Assembly: GCA_963790585.1 (NCBI GenBank)
Contig: CAWBOY010000002.1
Span: 124,001 to 188,000 of the forward strand
Reading direction: 5' to 3'
From: CAWBOY01 sp963790585
GTDB lineage: Bacteria; Planctomycetota; Planctomycetia; Gemmatales; Gemmataceae
DNA: 64,000 nt
Shown here: one piece after another, positions 26,414-36,642 of the stretch
Numbering within the stretch: position 1 is the first letter of the stretch
Layout of the letters: every line of letters starts with the position of its first letter
Program-made: the position numbers and the translations under genes
Notes under the pieces: model-generated
Seen by the model: only the letters and a program-made list of their open reading frames with translations
Database searches by the model: none
What the model was told of the DNA's origin: nothing

Positions 26414-28612
26414 ATGGACTCAATCTCAAATGTGCCGCGCTCGCTGGACGGCAATTCCGATAGCCAACCGCGCGCCGAACTCGTTCTCCAGAATACTCGG
26501 CAAAGTGGCACGCGCATCCCGATCGACGGCTTCGCCGTGCTCATGGGGCGATCTTCCAAATGCGATGTGCAGCTCGACGTCGACGGAATTCAGCCGCTGC
26601 ATTGCATTTTGATTGATGGCCCGGAAGGATTCTTGGTCCGCGGCGTGAGCGACGGAACCATTACCGTCAACGATCAGCAAGTCGATTCGATCCTGCTCGC
26701 CGATGGTGATCAGCTGGCAATTGGGTCATTTGTCTTTCAGATTGAGATCCACGAGGCCAGCTCTGTCGATCGAGATGAACGGGTAGCATTGCAAAAAGCT
26801 CGCTCCGCTGTGCGAATCCAGGCGGCAGCCGTTGCCGCTCAACAAGCGGCCCTTGATGAAGAGGAACAACGGCTCAACCTGCAGCGTGTCGCGCTCGATC
26901 GCCAGCAAGAACAGCTCGCAACCCACCTCGAAGAACGCCGCCGCGAACTTGAAGAGATGTGGCACGATTTGAGCGTGGAACGGGAAGAGTCCGAGGCAGA
27001 GCGCGAACTCATTCAGCAAGAATTGAATGAAGTGAACCGAGAGAAAGCAACTCTCCGAGCCTCGATTCAGGATGTCGAGAAAGAAAAGAAACGCCTGCAA
27101 TCCGACTACGACAAACGATCGCAGCGTGACGAGCGCCTACGACAAGAGCAAGCGGCATTGGCTGAAAAACAGGCCGAAGAATTGCAGACGGCGCTCGACC
27201 GTTTGAAACGTGAGAAGGAAGGACTTCAGCGCGACCGCGCCGACCTAAATTCGACTCGCCTTCGAATCAACGGCGAGGCCGAAGTGGCGCGATGCCAGCT
27301 ACGCGAGAGCTGGGACAGTATCGCCCGCGCCCAAAAGGAACTGGAACAACGCCTCGATCAGGAGGCACAACAGCAAGCCCAACGAAACCACATTCTGGAA
27401 GAGCGTGAACGACTCGTGGTGGCGACGGAAAAGGCTCAGGCCGCCCTCTTGGAATCCCATCGCAAGAAGCGCGAGGCCCTCGAAAAGGAAATCGCTGGCC
27501 TGGAGAACCGGGCCAACAATTTGCGCCCAAGCTCCACGTCGATGAACTACGTGCGAACGTGACTTCCTCGGTGTCCGCTACGGTTGTCGCACCCGCTCCA
27601 ATCGCCGCGCCGCGCGTACTTATTCCAGTGCCCAAGCGTATGCGGCAGGTCGCGGAGACCCTGATCGAGCAGCGGTTGCATCTGCTCGAACAATGGCAAT
27701 CGCTGATTCAGGTTCATGACCAATGGCGCGGAACGCGAGACATTAACCCAGGAGCTGGCGGCCGAAGGCCAAAAATTGGCCGAGCGCGAACGAGGGGTAG
27801 TGGACCATGAGCAGCATTTGGTCGGTCGTGAAACCGAATTGAGACGGCGTTTCGAAGACCTTGCGAAACTGGATCTGTCGCTCCAGCAAAAGCAGAGCCA
27901 ACTCAACGCGGCCTACGCTCTTTGGGAAGCAGAGAAAACCAAACTGTTGGCCGACCTCGAGAGTCGTGAGTCGAGCCTGGCAACGCGATCGAAGAGCCTC
28001 GGAATCTTGCGTCGTAAACTTCTCCGCAGCCGCCGCCGAGATTTGGCGCGAGTTCAGTCTGCCATAGACACTCAAGCCGCGACGCGGCGACGGTTCCTTG
28101 CAATCGTGAAACAATTGCAAGCGCGCGACGACGAAATGACGGAAGCTCGACGGTCGATCGCGAGCGAAACTCTCGGCCTGGAACGATTCCGACTGGAATG
28201 TGTCGGCCTGTTGGATGACGCGGCCGCGGCGGAGAAGAAAATTGATCGCCTGCGCCGTGAAGAGGAAGACCAGCTCGCCCAGGCCTATGACGAATTGCAC
28301 CGTCAGCGCGAACAGATCCTGGCCGAGACGGAGCGTATTGCCGAATCCGCCGAAACGCTCGATCAGCAATTCGCCGCCCTGGCGGAGCGCGAAGTCGAAC
28401 TCCGCGATGCCCAAGAGTCGCTTCGCCTTCGTCACATCGCCGAGCGAGAAGCGATTCGGCTGCGCAACCTCGAGATGCGACGGCTGCGCCTGCATTACGA
28501 TCAAGCGAATCGTCAGGTCGAGTTCTTGAAAGGCGAAGTGGAGCGCATCGCGGGGGCCGTCTTCGGCTCAGGTGACGTAACGTTAACGCTGATGAATCCC
28601 CAAGCGGCATGA
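26414..28612 (+). CDS. FHA domain protein with very long coiled coil, frame broken twice
   Basis: Start at ATG 26414, eight bases after GAGGG; ATG 26399 is also possible. Residues about 20-110 are an FHA phosphothreonine-binding domain (VLMGRSSKCDVQLD, with GRSS; LHCILIDG). From about residue 120 the protein is an almost unbroken Glu/Gln/Arg coiled coil. The frame breaks at about 27521-27530 (one base short in GCGC) and at about 27725-27731 (two bases short). Between them the sequence runs KLHVDELRANV to HLLEQWQSLIQVHDQW. Joined length is about 735 residues. FHA with a long coil suggests a scaffold for kinase signalling or cell-envelope structure. Its stop is 3 bp from the convergent pyrD stop. 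Confidence 0.75.
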
Positions 28613-28615
28613 CGC

Positions 28616-29530
28616 TCATTGAGGACTCTGAAGCGTTCCCACGATCTCTTGAACGGAAGTAGCGCCCAAAGTCGACAGCGCCAGCGGAAGGGCGTCGACC
28701 AAACGCGGCGCCGCGGTCGGATCATAAAAGTTGACTGTCCCCAACTGGACGGCCGTTGCTCCCGCCACGAGAAACTCCATCACATCATCGATCGACGCGA
28801 TGCCTCCGATGCCGATAATGGGCACGCGGACTTTTCGCGCTACCTGGTAGACGATCCGCAGCGCGATCGGCTTGATGGCAGGCCCGCTCAACCCGCCGGT
28901 AACGTTGCCGAGGATTGGGCGCCGGCGCTTCCAATCGATCGCAATTCCCAAAAGAGTATTGATAAGCGAAACAGCATCGGCCCCGCCGTCAGCCGCCGCT
29001 TGCGCGATGGCCGTGACATCGGTGACGTTAGGCGTCAGCTTGGCGAGCAGCGGCAAAGTGCATACGGCCCTGACCCGGGATACGACACGGCGCGTCACTT
29101 CGGGATCCGTGGCGAAATCGACGCCGCCGCTGACGTTGGGACAGGACAAATTCAATTCGAGACCGGCCAGCCCCGCATGGTTGCTGAGCATGGCCGCCAT
29201 CTCCATAAACTCATCTTCGGTCTTCCCCGCGATATTGGCGACGATCGCCGTAGGCAGAGTTTTGAGATAGGGAAGGTGATGAGCAAGAAAATGTTCGATG
29301 CCGTCGTTGTCGAGACCGATGGCGTTGAGCATGCCGGACGCGGTTTCGACGGTGCGCGGCGGTGGATTGCCGATGCGCGGTTGCCGTGTGACCGTCTTCG
29401 GAACGATGCCGCCGAGCTTGGCGAAATCGACGCTGCCGGCCAGTTCCCGGGCGTAGCCGAAGGTGCCCGATGCGACCAGGATTGGGTTCTTGAGGTGCAG
29501 GCGGCCAAGTGTTACGGAAAGATCGGCCAT
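28616..29530 (-). CDS. pyrD: dihydroorotate dehydrogenase, class 1B type
   Basis: A 304-residue FMN enzyme oxidising dihydroorotate to orotate in pyrimidine synthesis. The class 1 features are present: NPILVASGTFGYARE, the catalytic cysteine in ELNLSCPNVSGG (class 2 enzymes have serine), KLTPNVTDVT and the FMN-phosphate region IPIIGIGGIASIDDV..GATAVQLGT. Class 1B enzymes use an Fe-S partner, PyrK, which is not in the window; this makes 1B versus 1A an inference from sequence style. It lies downstream of speA with a palindrome in between. Confidence 0.93.
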   Translation of the reverse strand: MADLSVTLGRLHLKNPILVASGTFGYARELAGSVDFAKLGGIVPKTVTRQPRIGNPPPRTVETASGMLNAIGLDNDGIEHFLAHHLPYLKTLPTAIVANIAGKTEDEFMEMAAMLSNHAGLAGLELNLSCPNVSGGVDFATDPEVTRRVVSRVRAVCTLPLLAKLTPNVTDVTAIAQAAADGGADAVSLINTLLGIAIDWKRRRPILGNVTGGLSGPAIKPIALRIVYQVARKVRVPIIGIGGIASIDDVMEFLVAGATAVQLGTVNFYDPTAAPRLVDALPLALSTLGATSVQEIVGTLQSPQ

Positions 29531-29576
29531 GGGTGAAAAGCGTCCGAATGCAAGTTTCGCCGCTCAATCGCAATTC

Positions 29577-29669
29577 GTTTAGCCGCGAGCCGGTTGGCGA
29601 GCGCTTTGGGATAGCGCCATTTGAAAAAGCGCTATCGCACAGCGCTCGCCTACCGGCTCGCGGCTAAAC
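29577..29669. repeat. 41-bp near-perfect inverted repeat
   Basis: Bases 29577-29617 and 29629-29669 are complementary with three mismatches. Ends are GTTTAG and CTAAAC, and the arm carries GAGCCG and GGCGAGCGCT. It belongs to the same family as 17693-17742 and 23721-23813. It lies between speA and pyrD, both on the minus strand, so here it may end the speA transcript. Confidence 0.78.
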
Positions 29670-29694
29670 AGCGCGGCGCGGAACGGTGCAGCGC

Positions 29695-31620
29695 TCACAG
29701 CTCCTCAAGATAGGTGTAGCCGTCCAACCCGGTTTCGTAAAACCGCAACAGCTGCTTCTCCTCGGTCAGCGACAGTCGGCCGGCGCGAACCGCTTTTTGC
29801 ACTTCCTTGCGCAGCTTGCTGGTTAGCTCCTCGGCATTGTATTGGACATAGGCGAGCACCTCGCGGACGGTGTCGCCCTTGATGACGTCATCGATGCTAT
29901 ATTCGCCGTCCTCATCAATGCTGACGTGGACGGCGTTGGTATCGCCGAAGAGGTTGTGCAAATCGCCCAGGATCTCCTGGTACGCCCCCAGTAAAAAAGC
30001 ACCGAGATAATAGGGCTCGCCTGTGAATGGATGAAGTTGGAGCGTCTTACGAACATCGCGAAGATCGATGAACTGATCGATCTTGCCGTCCGAGTCGCAC
30101 GTGATGTCGCCAAGAACGCCCCGGCGCGTCGGCGCTTCGTTGAGACGATGGATCGGCATGATCGGGAACAACTGCTTGATCGCCCAACTGTCCGGCATCG
30201 ACTGAAATACGGAGAAATTGCAGAAATACGTGTCCGACAGTGTCGCTTCCAGTCCCTGCAATTCTTCCGGCATGTAATCCAGCTCGCGCGACAGCCGAAG
30301 GATCTTGCTAGAGACCGCCCAGAAGAGACGCTCGACAAGCGCTCGCATCTCGACGGACAGGCTGCCGAGGTTGAACATGTTGATCGCTTCATCGACCGCT
30401 TGAACGGCGTCGTGATAGCTCTCGATCAGGTTTTTCTTTTTCAGGTCGCGGTGAATATAGAAGAGATCGCTGATTTGCTGCGGCGCCTCGATAGGCGCTT
30501 CGGGCGGCGCCTCGTAGCGGTCGAAATTGGACACGCCAAGGACATCGAAGACGAGCAGGCTGTGGAACGCGACGACGGCTCGGCCGGACTCGGAGATGAT
30601 CGTTGGATGCGGTACGCCTGCCTCCTCGCAGACGCTCTTGATGCGGAAGACCACATCGTTGGCGTACTCTTGCAACGTGTAATTTACCGAAGATTCAAAG
30701 TCGGTCTGTGAGCCGTCGTAGTCGATACCCAAACCGCCGCCGACGTCGAGGAATCGGACCCCGGCGCCGATGCGATGCAGCTCGACATAGACGCGCGAGG
30801 CTTCGGTCAGCGCATTCTTGATGCTGCGGATATTGGTGATCTGCGAGCCGAGATGGAAGTGGACGAGATTCAAACAGTCGGCCATGTCGCGTTGCTTGAG
30901 ATACTCGACTGCTTCCAAAACTTCCGTAAGCGTCAAACCGAACTTGGATCGATAGCCCGCGCTCGAGCGCCAGCGGCCCGCCCCGCGCGCTGCCAATTTG
31001 ACGCGCACACCGATTGAAGGCCGAACGCCGAGATCCTCCGCGTGCCGAACGATCGCTTCCAGCTCGGTATATTTCTCGACAACGGGTATAACCTGTTTGC
31101 CGAGCTTTCGAGCGAGCATGGTCATGCGGATGAATTCGTCATCCTTGAAGCCGTTGCAGATAATGGGCGTTTCGTTGCCGTTGGTAAGCGCCAGCACCGC
31201 CAGCAGCTCGGGTTTGGAGCCGGCTTCCAGGCCGAAGCGAAACGGCTTGCCGAAGTCGAGAATTTCTTCGACGACATGGCGCTGCTGATTGACTTTGATC
31301 GGGTAGACGCAGCAGTATTCGCCTTGAAAATCGTATTGGCTGATGGCCTTGCGGAAGGCGTCGTGAATTTCGCCGACCCGGTGCCGCAAAATATCGGTGA
31401 AGCGAATGAGGATCGGGAGCTGGATGCCGCGCGCCTGAAGTTGATCGACCAATTCCTTGAGGTCGATCGAGAGATCAGCTCGTTTCGTTGGCTGAACGGT
31501 GACGTGCCCAGACTTGTTGATGCCGAAGTAGCCCTTGCCCCAGAGGCGGATGTTATAGGCGTCGATCGAATCCTGGATCTTCCATTTTTCCATCGACACG
31601 GGCTCCGCGACATTGGCCAT
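29695..31620 (-). CDS. speA: biosynthetic arginine decarboxylase
   Basis: A 641-residue PLP enzyme making agmatine from arginine, first step of polyamine synthesis. The PLP lysine is in YPIKVNQQRHVVEEI. Other family marks: NGFKDDEFIRM, LARKLGKQVIPVVEKYTELE, FHLGSQITNI, the glycine loop VGGGLGIDYDG and ESGRAVVAFHS. The C-terminal end (ETGLDGYTYLEEL) fits the usual length of 630-660. The frame is intact. The gene stands between rpoN and pyrD on the minus strand, without an adjacent agmatinase. The 220 bp before it hold nothing recognisable. Confidence 0.95.
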   Translation of the reverse strand: MANVAEPVSMEKWKIQDSIDAYNIRLWGKGYFGINKSGHVTVQPTKRADLSIDLKELVDQLQARGIQLPILIRFTDILRHRVGEIHDAFRKAISQYDFQGEYCCVYPIKVNQQRHVVEEILDFGKPFRFGLEAGSKPELLAVLALTNGNETPIICNGFKDDEFIRMTMLARKLGKQVIPVVEKYTELEAIVRHAEDLGVRPSIGVRVKLAARGAGRWRSSAGYRSKFGLTLTEVLEAVEYLKQRDMADCLNLVHFHLGSQITNIRSIKNALTEASRVYVELHRIGAGVRFLDVGGGLGIDYDGSQTDFESSVNYTLQEYANDVVFRIKSVCEEAGVPHPTIISESGRAVVAFHSLLVFDVLGVSNFDRYEAPPEAPIEAPQQISDLFYIHRDLKKKNLIESYHDAVQAVDEAINMFNLGSLSVEMRALVERLFWAVSSKILRLSRELDYMPEELQGLEATLSDTYFCNFSVFQSMPDSWAIKQLFPIMPIHRLNEAPTRRGVLGDITCDSDGKIDQFIDLRDVRKTLQLHPFTGEPYYLGAFLLGAYQEILGDLHNLFGDTNAVHVSIDEDGEYSIDDVIKGDTVREVLAYVQYNAEELTSKLRKEVQKAVRAGRLSLTEEKQLLRFYETGLDGYTYLEEL

Positions 31621-31839
31621 CGATTTTGCCTCCAGGGTTGGAAAGCTGATTCAAACATTCCTAACGAAAAACGCCTGCCTGGCAAATAAGGGAGCGGCAC
31701 CGCGTCGACCTGCCGGTTTTTGGTCCAGGACGCTTCACCGGCGGGTTGACGCGGCGCCACTCGTTTCAATTGGTGGGCCGTCAACGCGGTCGCGATCCGC
31801 TCGTAACTCTTATTATGGATTGCCAGTCAAGCGGCACCC

Positions 31840-33462
31840 TCACGCCGTCCAGTCCTTGCGCTGACGTGAGGAGGGAATGTGCAAGGTGTCGCGGTATTTC
31901 GTCACCGTGCGCCGAGCGACGGGATAGCCGGCTTCGTTGAGGCGATTCACGATCTCCTCATCCGAAAGCGGATTGGACTTGTCTTCTTTGTCGATCAATT
32001 CGAGGAGCTTGGCCTTGATCGTCTCCCAGGCGACTTCCTCGCCAGTCGAAGTCGTGGCCGCTCCGCCGAAGAAGCGCTTGAGCGAGAAGACGCCGCGCGG
32101 CGTCTGCATATACTTGCCGACGACGGCTCGGCTAACCGTGGTAACGTGGACGCCGACCTTATCGGCGATTTGCTGCATCTTGAGCGGCTCAATGAACTCA
32201 GGCCCTTTGTCGAAGAAGCTGCGCTGGTGCTCGATGATGGCCCGCGTCACTTTTTCGAGGGTCGCGCACCGTTGCTCGATCGACTCTTGGAGCCATTGAG
32301 CGGACTGAATTTTGCGCTTGAGATACTCCTTCGTCTTCGCATCGGTGCCTTTGTCGCGGAGCGAATCGAGCCATTTTTGGCTGATCGAAATCGTCGGCAG
32401 CCAATCGTCGAGTAGCTGAACGGTGTACTCGCCATCTTCGGTACGCTCGACCTTGATATCCGGAATGACGTAGGGAACATGCTCGCCGGAGAAGCGCGCG
32501 CCGGGTCGTGGATTGAGGTGCCGTATTTCATCGATCGCTTCTTTGATCGCTCCCAAATCGAGACCTGTGCGGCGCTGGATCGCGGGCAGCCGATTGTGTG
32601 AAATATCTTCGAGATGGTGCAAAATGAGAGTGCTCAGCACCTCGCGCAAATGCGTCTCCGGCGTCAGCTGCAAAAAGAGACATTCCTTGAGATCGCGAGC
32701 ACCGACGCCAGGCGGGTCGAGTTTCTGAACATACTTGATTGCCTCCTCAACCTGCTCTGTCGTCACGGGCCAATCAAAGCTCGCGGCTATCTCTTCGAGG
32801 GAGGGACAACGGCGCGGCATCGCTTTCTGAATATCTTCCTCATCGCCATCGTCGAGTTCTTTGTCGTTTTCCTTGGCGACCTCACGTGCGTCGGTGATGG
32901 CCTTCAGCGTGGCCAACTCGTCCGGGATGCTCAAGAAGCCGTTGTCGTCTATGTGCGCAATGACATGGCGGACCAGGGGCAGCTGGTCTTCTGGGATGTC
33001 GAGAAAGGAAAGTTGGTCTGTGAGGTATTCCTGCAATGTCTGAGGCCGCGACGCCATGTTTTGCATGGCGTCGTGCTTGCGATCGCCTTCTTCGTCGGAG
33101 CCGTTGCGCGACGGGCGGTGTTCGTCGTTGAATGAATCGCCCCAATCTTTATTGAGGGCTTCTAATCGATCGAAGTCGAGTTCATTCGTGCTGCTGTCCT
33201 CGATGACCAGTTCGCCGTCACCAGGATCGTTCGTGTCCGCTTCGGAATCCGTATCGGTGTTGTAATCGACATCATCCAAATCGGAGGTTTGCTCTGGAGC
33301 CACCTCAGTCACTTCGAGAACCGGATTCTCTTCCAGCTCCTGCTGGATGCGCTCCTGAAGCGCCATGGTGGAAAGCGTAAGAATCTCCATCGATTGGATC
33401 ATTCGCGGCGCCAGAATCATCTGCTGGGAGAGCTTCTGACTGATCACCATATCCGTGCGCAT
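31840..33462 (-). CDS. rpoN: RNA polymerase sigma-54 factor
   Basis: The start is ATG 33462, with GGAGG upstream at good spacing; the in-frame start at 33477 is weaker. The glutamine-rich activator-interacting region is clear (SQKLSQQMILAPRMIQSMEI; LQERIQQELEENPVLEV), followed by an acidic region II, the core-binding domain (PPGVGARDLKECL), the HTH region (DKVGVHVTTVSRAVVGKYMQ) and the RpoN box ARRTVTKYRDTLHIP at the end. About 540 residues is slightly long because of the acidic insert. Sigma-54 needs an ATPase activator; none is coded here. It is preceded by a palindrome and the recR-ybaB-dnaX run. Confidence 0.95.
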   Translation of the reverse strand: MRTDMVISQKLSQQMILAPRMIQSMEILTLSTMALQERIQQELEENPVLEVTEVAPEQTSDLDDVDYNTDTDSEADTNDPGDGELVIEDSSTNELDFDRLEALNKDWGDSFNDEHRPSRNGSDEEGDRKHDAMQNMASRPQTLQEYLTDQLSFLDIPEDQLPLVRHVIAHIDDNGFLSIPDELATLKAITDAREVAKENDKELDDGDEEDIQKAMPRRCPSLEEIAASFDWPVTTEQVEEAIKYVQKLDPPGVGARDLKECLFLQLTPETHLREVLSTLILHHLEDISHNRLPAIQRRTGLDLGAIKEAIDEIRHLNPRPGARFSGEHVPYVIPDIKVERTEDGEYTVQLLDDWLPTISISQKWLDSLRDKGTDAKTKEYLKRKIQSAQWLQESIEQRCATLEKVTRAIIEHQRSFFDKGPEFIEPLKMQQIADKVGVHVTTVSRAVVGKYMQTPRGVFSLKRFFGGAATTSTGEEVAWETIKAKLLELIDKEDKSNPLSDEEIVNRLNEAGYPVARRTVTKYRDTLHIPSSRQRKDWTA

Positions 33463-33499
33463 GAGCGGTACCTCCATCCGACAGAAAAACCGGCTCTAT

Positions 33500-33558
33500 A
33501 TATAGCCCCCGGCTTGCCGGGAGTGAGAGCAAAACCCCCGGTAAGCCGGGGGCTATAT
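33500..33558. repeat. inverted pair of C/G-rich hairpin units
   Basis: The segment 33500-33521 and its near-complement 33536-33558 each contain the CCCCGG..CCGGG hairpin, with ATATAG and CTATAT at the outside. The unit matches the one at 20703-20726. It sits between the recR stop and the rpoN start, so it could end the dnaX-ybaB-recR transcript. Confidence 0.65.
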
Positions 33559-33566
33559 CTAGAGGA

Positions 33567-34268
33567 CTAGAAACCTCGGCGACCTTCGAGGGCGTCGGCG
33601 AGCATCTGACTATTGGCGAATTCAAGCACCGAGCCCGAGGGCAGACCGCGAGCAAGCCGCGTGATCTTGATGCCTGACGGCCCCAACAAGCTGGACAGAA
33701 ACAGCGCTGTCCCATCGCCTTCGAGAGTCGGGTTCGTCGCCATAATCACCTCGCGCACCGTTCCTTGACGAACACGCTCCATGAGCCGATCAATCGTCAG
33801 TTCCTCGGGGCCGATATTATCGAGCGGCGCCAGCCGGCCATGAAGAACATGATAGACGCCGCGAAAGGTCGATGATCGCTCCAACGCGGCGACATCGCGG
33901 GGCTGCTCGACGACGCAAATCAAGGAGCCATCGCGCTTCGGGTCCGAGCACAGCGGACAACGCTCGCCCTCCGTCAAGTTGCAGCACTGGCGGCAGCGAT
34001 TGACCTTTTCGACTACTTCGCGCAACGCCTCGGCGAGAGCGAGAACCTCTTTGCGACCCTTGGCGAGCAGATGGTGCGTGAGCCGTTCCGCGGACTTCGG
34101 GCCGATTCCAGGCAACTTACCTAACTCATGAGCCAAGCGGGCGATCGCCCCGACCGGCTCAAGCCCCATGCCGCGCTTAAACATGTGTCCCATCCTCCGC
34201 AATAGCACCGAGTCAAGCTTGCGAACCCCGCGCTTGCGCTTGGGGGCTGGTAAACCAGTCCTATCCAA
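33567..34268 (-). CDS. recR: recombination protein RecR
   Basis: About 200 residues of RecR preceded by a dubious leader. Marks: the HhH motif LGKLPGIGPKSAERLTHHLL, the C4 zinc finger CRQCCNLTEGERCPLC, the Toprim part (ICVVEQPRDVAALERS), YHVLHGRLAPLDNIGPEEL, and the Walker-like end SSLLGPSGIKITRLARGLP. RecR works with RecO/RecF to load RecA at gaps. The frame is open to a TTG at 34268 overlapping the ybaB stop, but the first 25-35 residues overlap a GC-rich repeat-like stretch (34225-34258). A start near the ATGs at 34170-34190 is more likely. Gene order dnaX-ybaB-recR is the classic one. Confidence 0.93.
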   Translation of the reverse strand: MDRTGLPAPKRKRGVRKLDSVLLRRMGHMFKRGMGLEPVGAIARLAHELGKLPGIGPKSAERLTHHLLAKGRKEVLALAEALREVVEKVNRCRQCCNLTEGERCPLCSDPKRDGSLICVVEQPRDVAALERSSTFRGVYHVLHGRLAPLDNIGPEELTIDRLMERVRQGTVREVIMATNPTLEGDGTALFLSSLLGPSGIKITRLARGLPSGSVLEFANSQMLADALEGRRGF

Positions 34269-34602
34269 TCCCCGGTAGACTCACGCCTGGAGGCAATCCC
34301 AGACTCATCCCGATTTTGCTCGTCTCCTCCATGACCTCGTGCCTCACCTTGGTCATAGCTTGATTGGTCGCGGCACGAATCATGTCTTCGAGCATCTCGC
34401 GGTCATTGAGTTTCATGGCCTCTTCGCTGATCCGGCAGCCGACGATTTCCATTTTGCCATTGGCTTTGACTTTGACCATGCCAGCGCCGGCGTCGCCCTC
34501 GGCAACGATTTGACTCAAACGTTGCTGGAGCTTGTCCATCTCTTCTTTGATTTTTCCGGAGTTGCGCATCATCCCGAAAAGCTGGCTCATCTCCTTGAAC
34601 AT
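34261..34602 (-). CDS. ybaB: YbaB/EbfC nucleoid-associated protein
   Basis: Start at ATG 34602 (MFKEMSQLFGMMRNSGKIKE), the usual family N-terminus; the frame extends further upstream without family sequence. The 113 residues cover the whole YbaB fold: an N-terminal helix, VEAEGDAGAG-like strand, KVKANGKMEIVGCRISEEAM and a long C-terminal helix ending in the MGLPPG-type tail. The family binds DNA as a dimer. It lies between dnaX and recR on the same strand, the widespread conserved order. Confidence 0.9.
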   Translation of the reverse strand: MFKEMSQLFGMMRNSGKIKEEMDKLQQRLSQIVAEGDAGAGMVKVKANGKMEIVGCRISEEAMKLNDREMLEDMIRAATNQAMTKVRHEVMEETSKIGMSLGLPPGVSLPGIG

Positions 34603-34737
34603 CGCTAAGTACACCTTCATAGAAAGGAGAAACAGGGTCTGATTCAACAGGCGTAAGCGGCAGGTAACAACGAGGATTCGTTTCATTCACCCCCCCCACA
34701 ACCCCTTCGAACGAATTCCCCAAGTTAAATCTTCTTT

Positions 34738-36521
34738 CTAATTCTCTTCATCTGGTAGATCCGCGGGCTTCGGTAGGGTCGCCGCAGAGGTCAGGCCGCC
34801 AAAGCCATCATCGACTCGGACGATCTGGGCATCGAAGACCTCCAGGGCCCGTTTAACAACGGGGTCTTTTTCCGCATCTTCGCGCGAATTTCGTCGCGGT
34901 GCCACTGCTACTATTGGCGCCGGTTTTTGAATCACTGCCGAGTCAGCTTCGGGCACACCTTCGACGCGAATCTGCCATCGCTGAGCAGTCAATTTACGCA
35001 ATGCCTGTTCGATTCGCTCGATCGGATCTGGCTTCTGACAGTATTCACGGGCTTGATTGTAACGAGCGGGAAAGCGGATTACCAGAGTGTTTGGCCCGAA
35101 AATTGCTGGAATACCTGCTTTTTCCAAATCGCTTCGCAAAAGACTGCCGATTCCACGCAATAATTGGGCCCAGATCTCCTCGACGTTATCAGCTGTCAAC
35201 GGCGTGCAGATCTCTACATGTGCTCCATTTGACTCAGTCAGAGGTTTTTTTTTTAGGCCTTCTGGCAAGGTCAGCGCCCGCGCCGGAGCCGTGTCGCCGC
35301 CGACGCGCGGCGCGGGGCTTTCCGATCGACCCTGGCCCAGCCATTGAGTCAGCTGCGCGAGAGGAATTAGGTCACGCAGGCGACAGAGGCGGACCAATGC
35401 CATTTCCACCAAGGTTCTGGCATGTCCGGTGCGATGTAGTCTCAACCGAGTCGTCGAGAGCAGATCGAGACCGGCGAGAATGGAATCAAGATGCATCGAT
35501 TTTGCCTGGGTGACCAGCAAGGGACGCTGCGACGCCGGCACACTCAGATCTGTCGCCGCATCGCCGGCAACGGAAATGACCATCAAATCGCGCCAGTATG
35601 CCATCATCTGATCGAGCAGCTCGCCGGGCTGAAAGCCATCGATCGACGCGGAGTCGAGCCGTTGCAAGGCTGCGCCCGCGTTCCCCGAGACGACCGCTTC
35701 CGCAAGGCCGATGATATGCTCATCGCCCGCCGTCCCGAGTAAATGGTGGACCTGATCGGCTGATAGCCGATCGCCGCCGAAGGCCAGCAATTGATCGAGC
35801 AACGATTGGGCGTCGCGCATCGAACCGCCCGCCCGGGCGCAATCATCTCTAACGCATCTTGGTCGGCTTGCAACCCTTCAGCCTTCACGATCGCGGTAAG
35901 GCGCTCGACGATCTGCGGCAAGCCAATGCCGCTCAGGTCGAAACGCTGGCACCGCGATAAAATCGTGACCGGAATTTTATGCGCGTCGGTTGTCGCAAAG
36001 ATGAATTTGACGTGTGGCGGTGGCTCCTCGAGCGTCTTGAGCAAGGCGTTGAACGCTTGCTTGGACAGCATATGGATTTCGTCGATAATGTAGATCTTGT
36101 AACGCGCTCTTGACGGCATGTACTGAACATTGTTGCGCAAGTTGCGAATTTCCTCGACGCCGTTGTTGCTCGCGGCATCGAGTTCGATGACGTCGACATC
36201 TTCGCCAGTGGTGATGTCCCGACAAATGTCGCACACACCGCAAGGGGTGGCCGTCGGTCCATTGACGCAGTTGAGGGCCTTGGCGAGGATGCGGGCCGTC
36301 GAGGTTTTGCCGACGCCGCGAGCGCCGGTGAAGAGATAGGCATGGGCAACGCGGTCCGAAGTGAGCGCATTGATGAGCCCGCGCGTCACCGGCTCTTGGC
36401 CGACCAATTCGCCAAAAGTCTGCGGGCGATAGCGCCGAGCCAGTACCGTGTAGCCGCCCTGGGTTTCGGCGCGAGGTTCGGCGTGCGTGATCTCGTCTAG
36501 GCTTGGTTTGTTCTTAGCCAT
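34738..36521 (-). CDS. dnaX: DNA polymerase III subunit gamma/tau, frame broken
   Basis: The clamp-loader ATPase, about 595 residues when joined. The first frame has RYRPQTFGELVGQEPV, Walker A GARGVGKTSTARIL, the zinc cysteines (C..C..C in the TPCGVCDIC part), Walker B and DEIHMLSKQAFNALLKTLEEPP, and the SRC motif ILSRCQRF. The second frame continues with SMRDAQSLLDQLLAFGGDRLS and the domain III-V part to 34738. The break is at 35832-35840; one missing G in a GCGCGCC tract explains it, giving EMIARRAGGSMRDAQ. This is inside the AAA+ module, so it is not the programmed tau/gamma frameshift of E. coli. Operon: dnaX-ybaB-recR. Confidence 0.93.
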
Positions 36522-36642
36522 GAACCATTGGTCTTTTCAGCGCTGGATTCCAAATGGGGCCTCCGACGGTCCCTCATCTTTAGGAGCATTATACGCGGAG
36601 GCCGCCAAATTACGTTCGCGCTGTTTTGACAGATGCCCTACA

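Noticed and set aside
34225..34268. RecR starting at TTG 34268
   Set aside because: The extra residues overlap a repeat-like GC-rich stretch and have no counterpart in RecR; a later ATG is more likely, though the outer bound is kept in the feature.
35832..35840. Programmed dnaX frameshift (tau/gamma)
   Set aside because: The break lies inside the AAA+ module and has no A-run slippery site; the product of the first frame would lack the rest of the clamp-loader domain. A one-base loss in a GC tract fits better.
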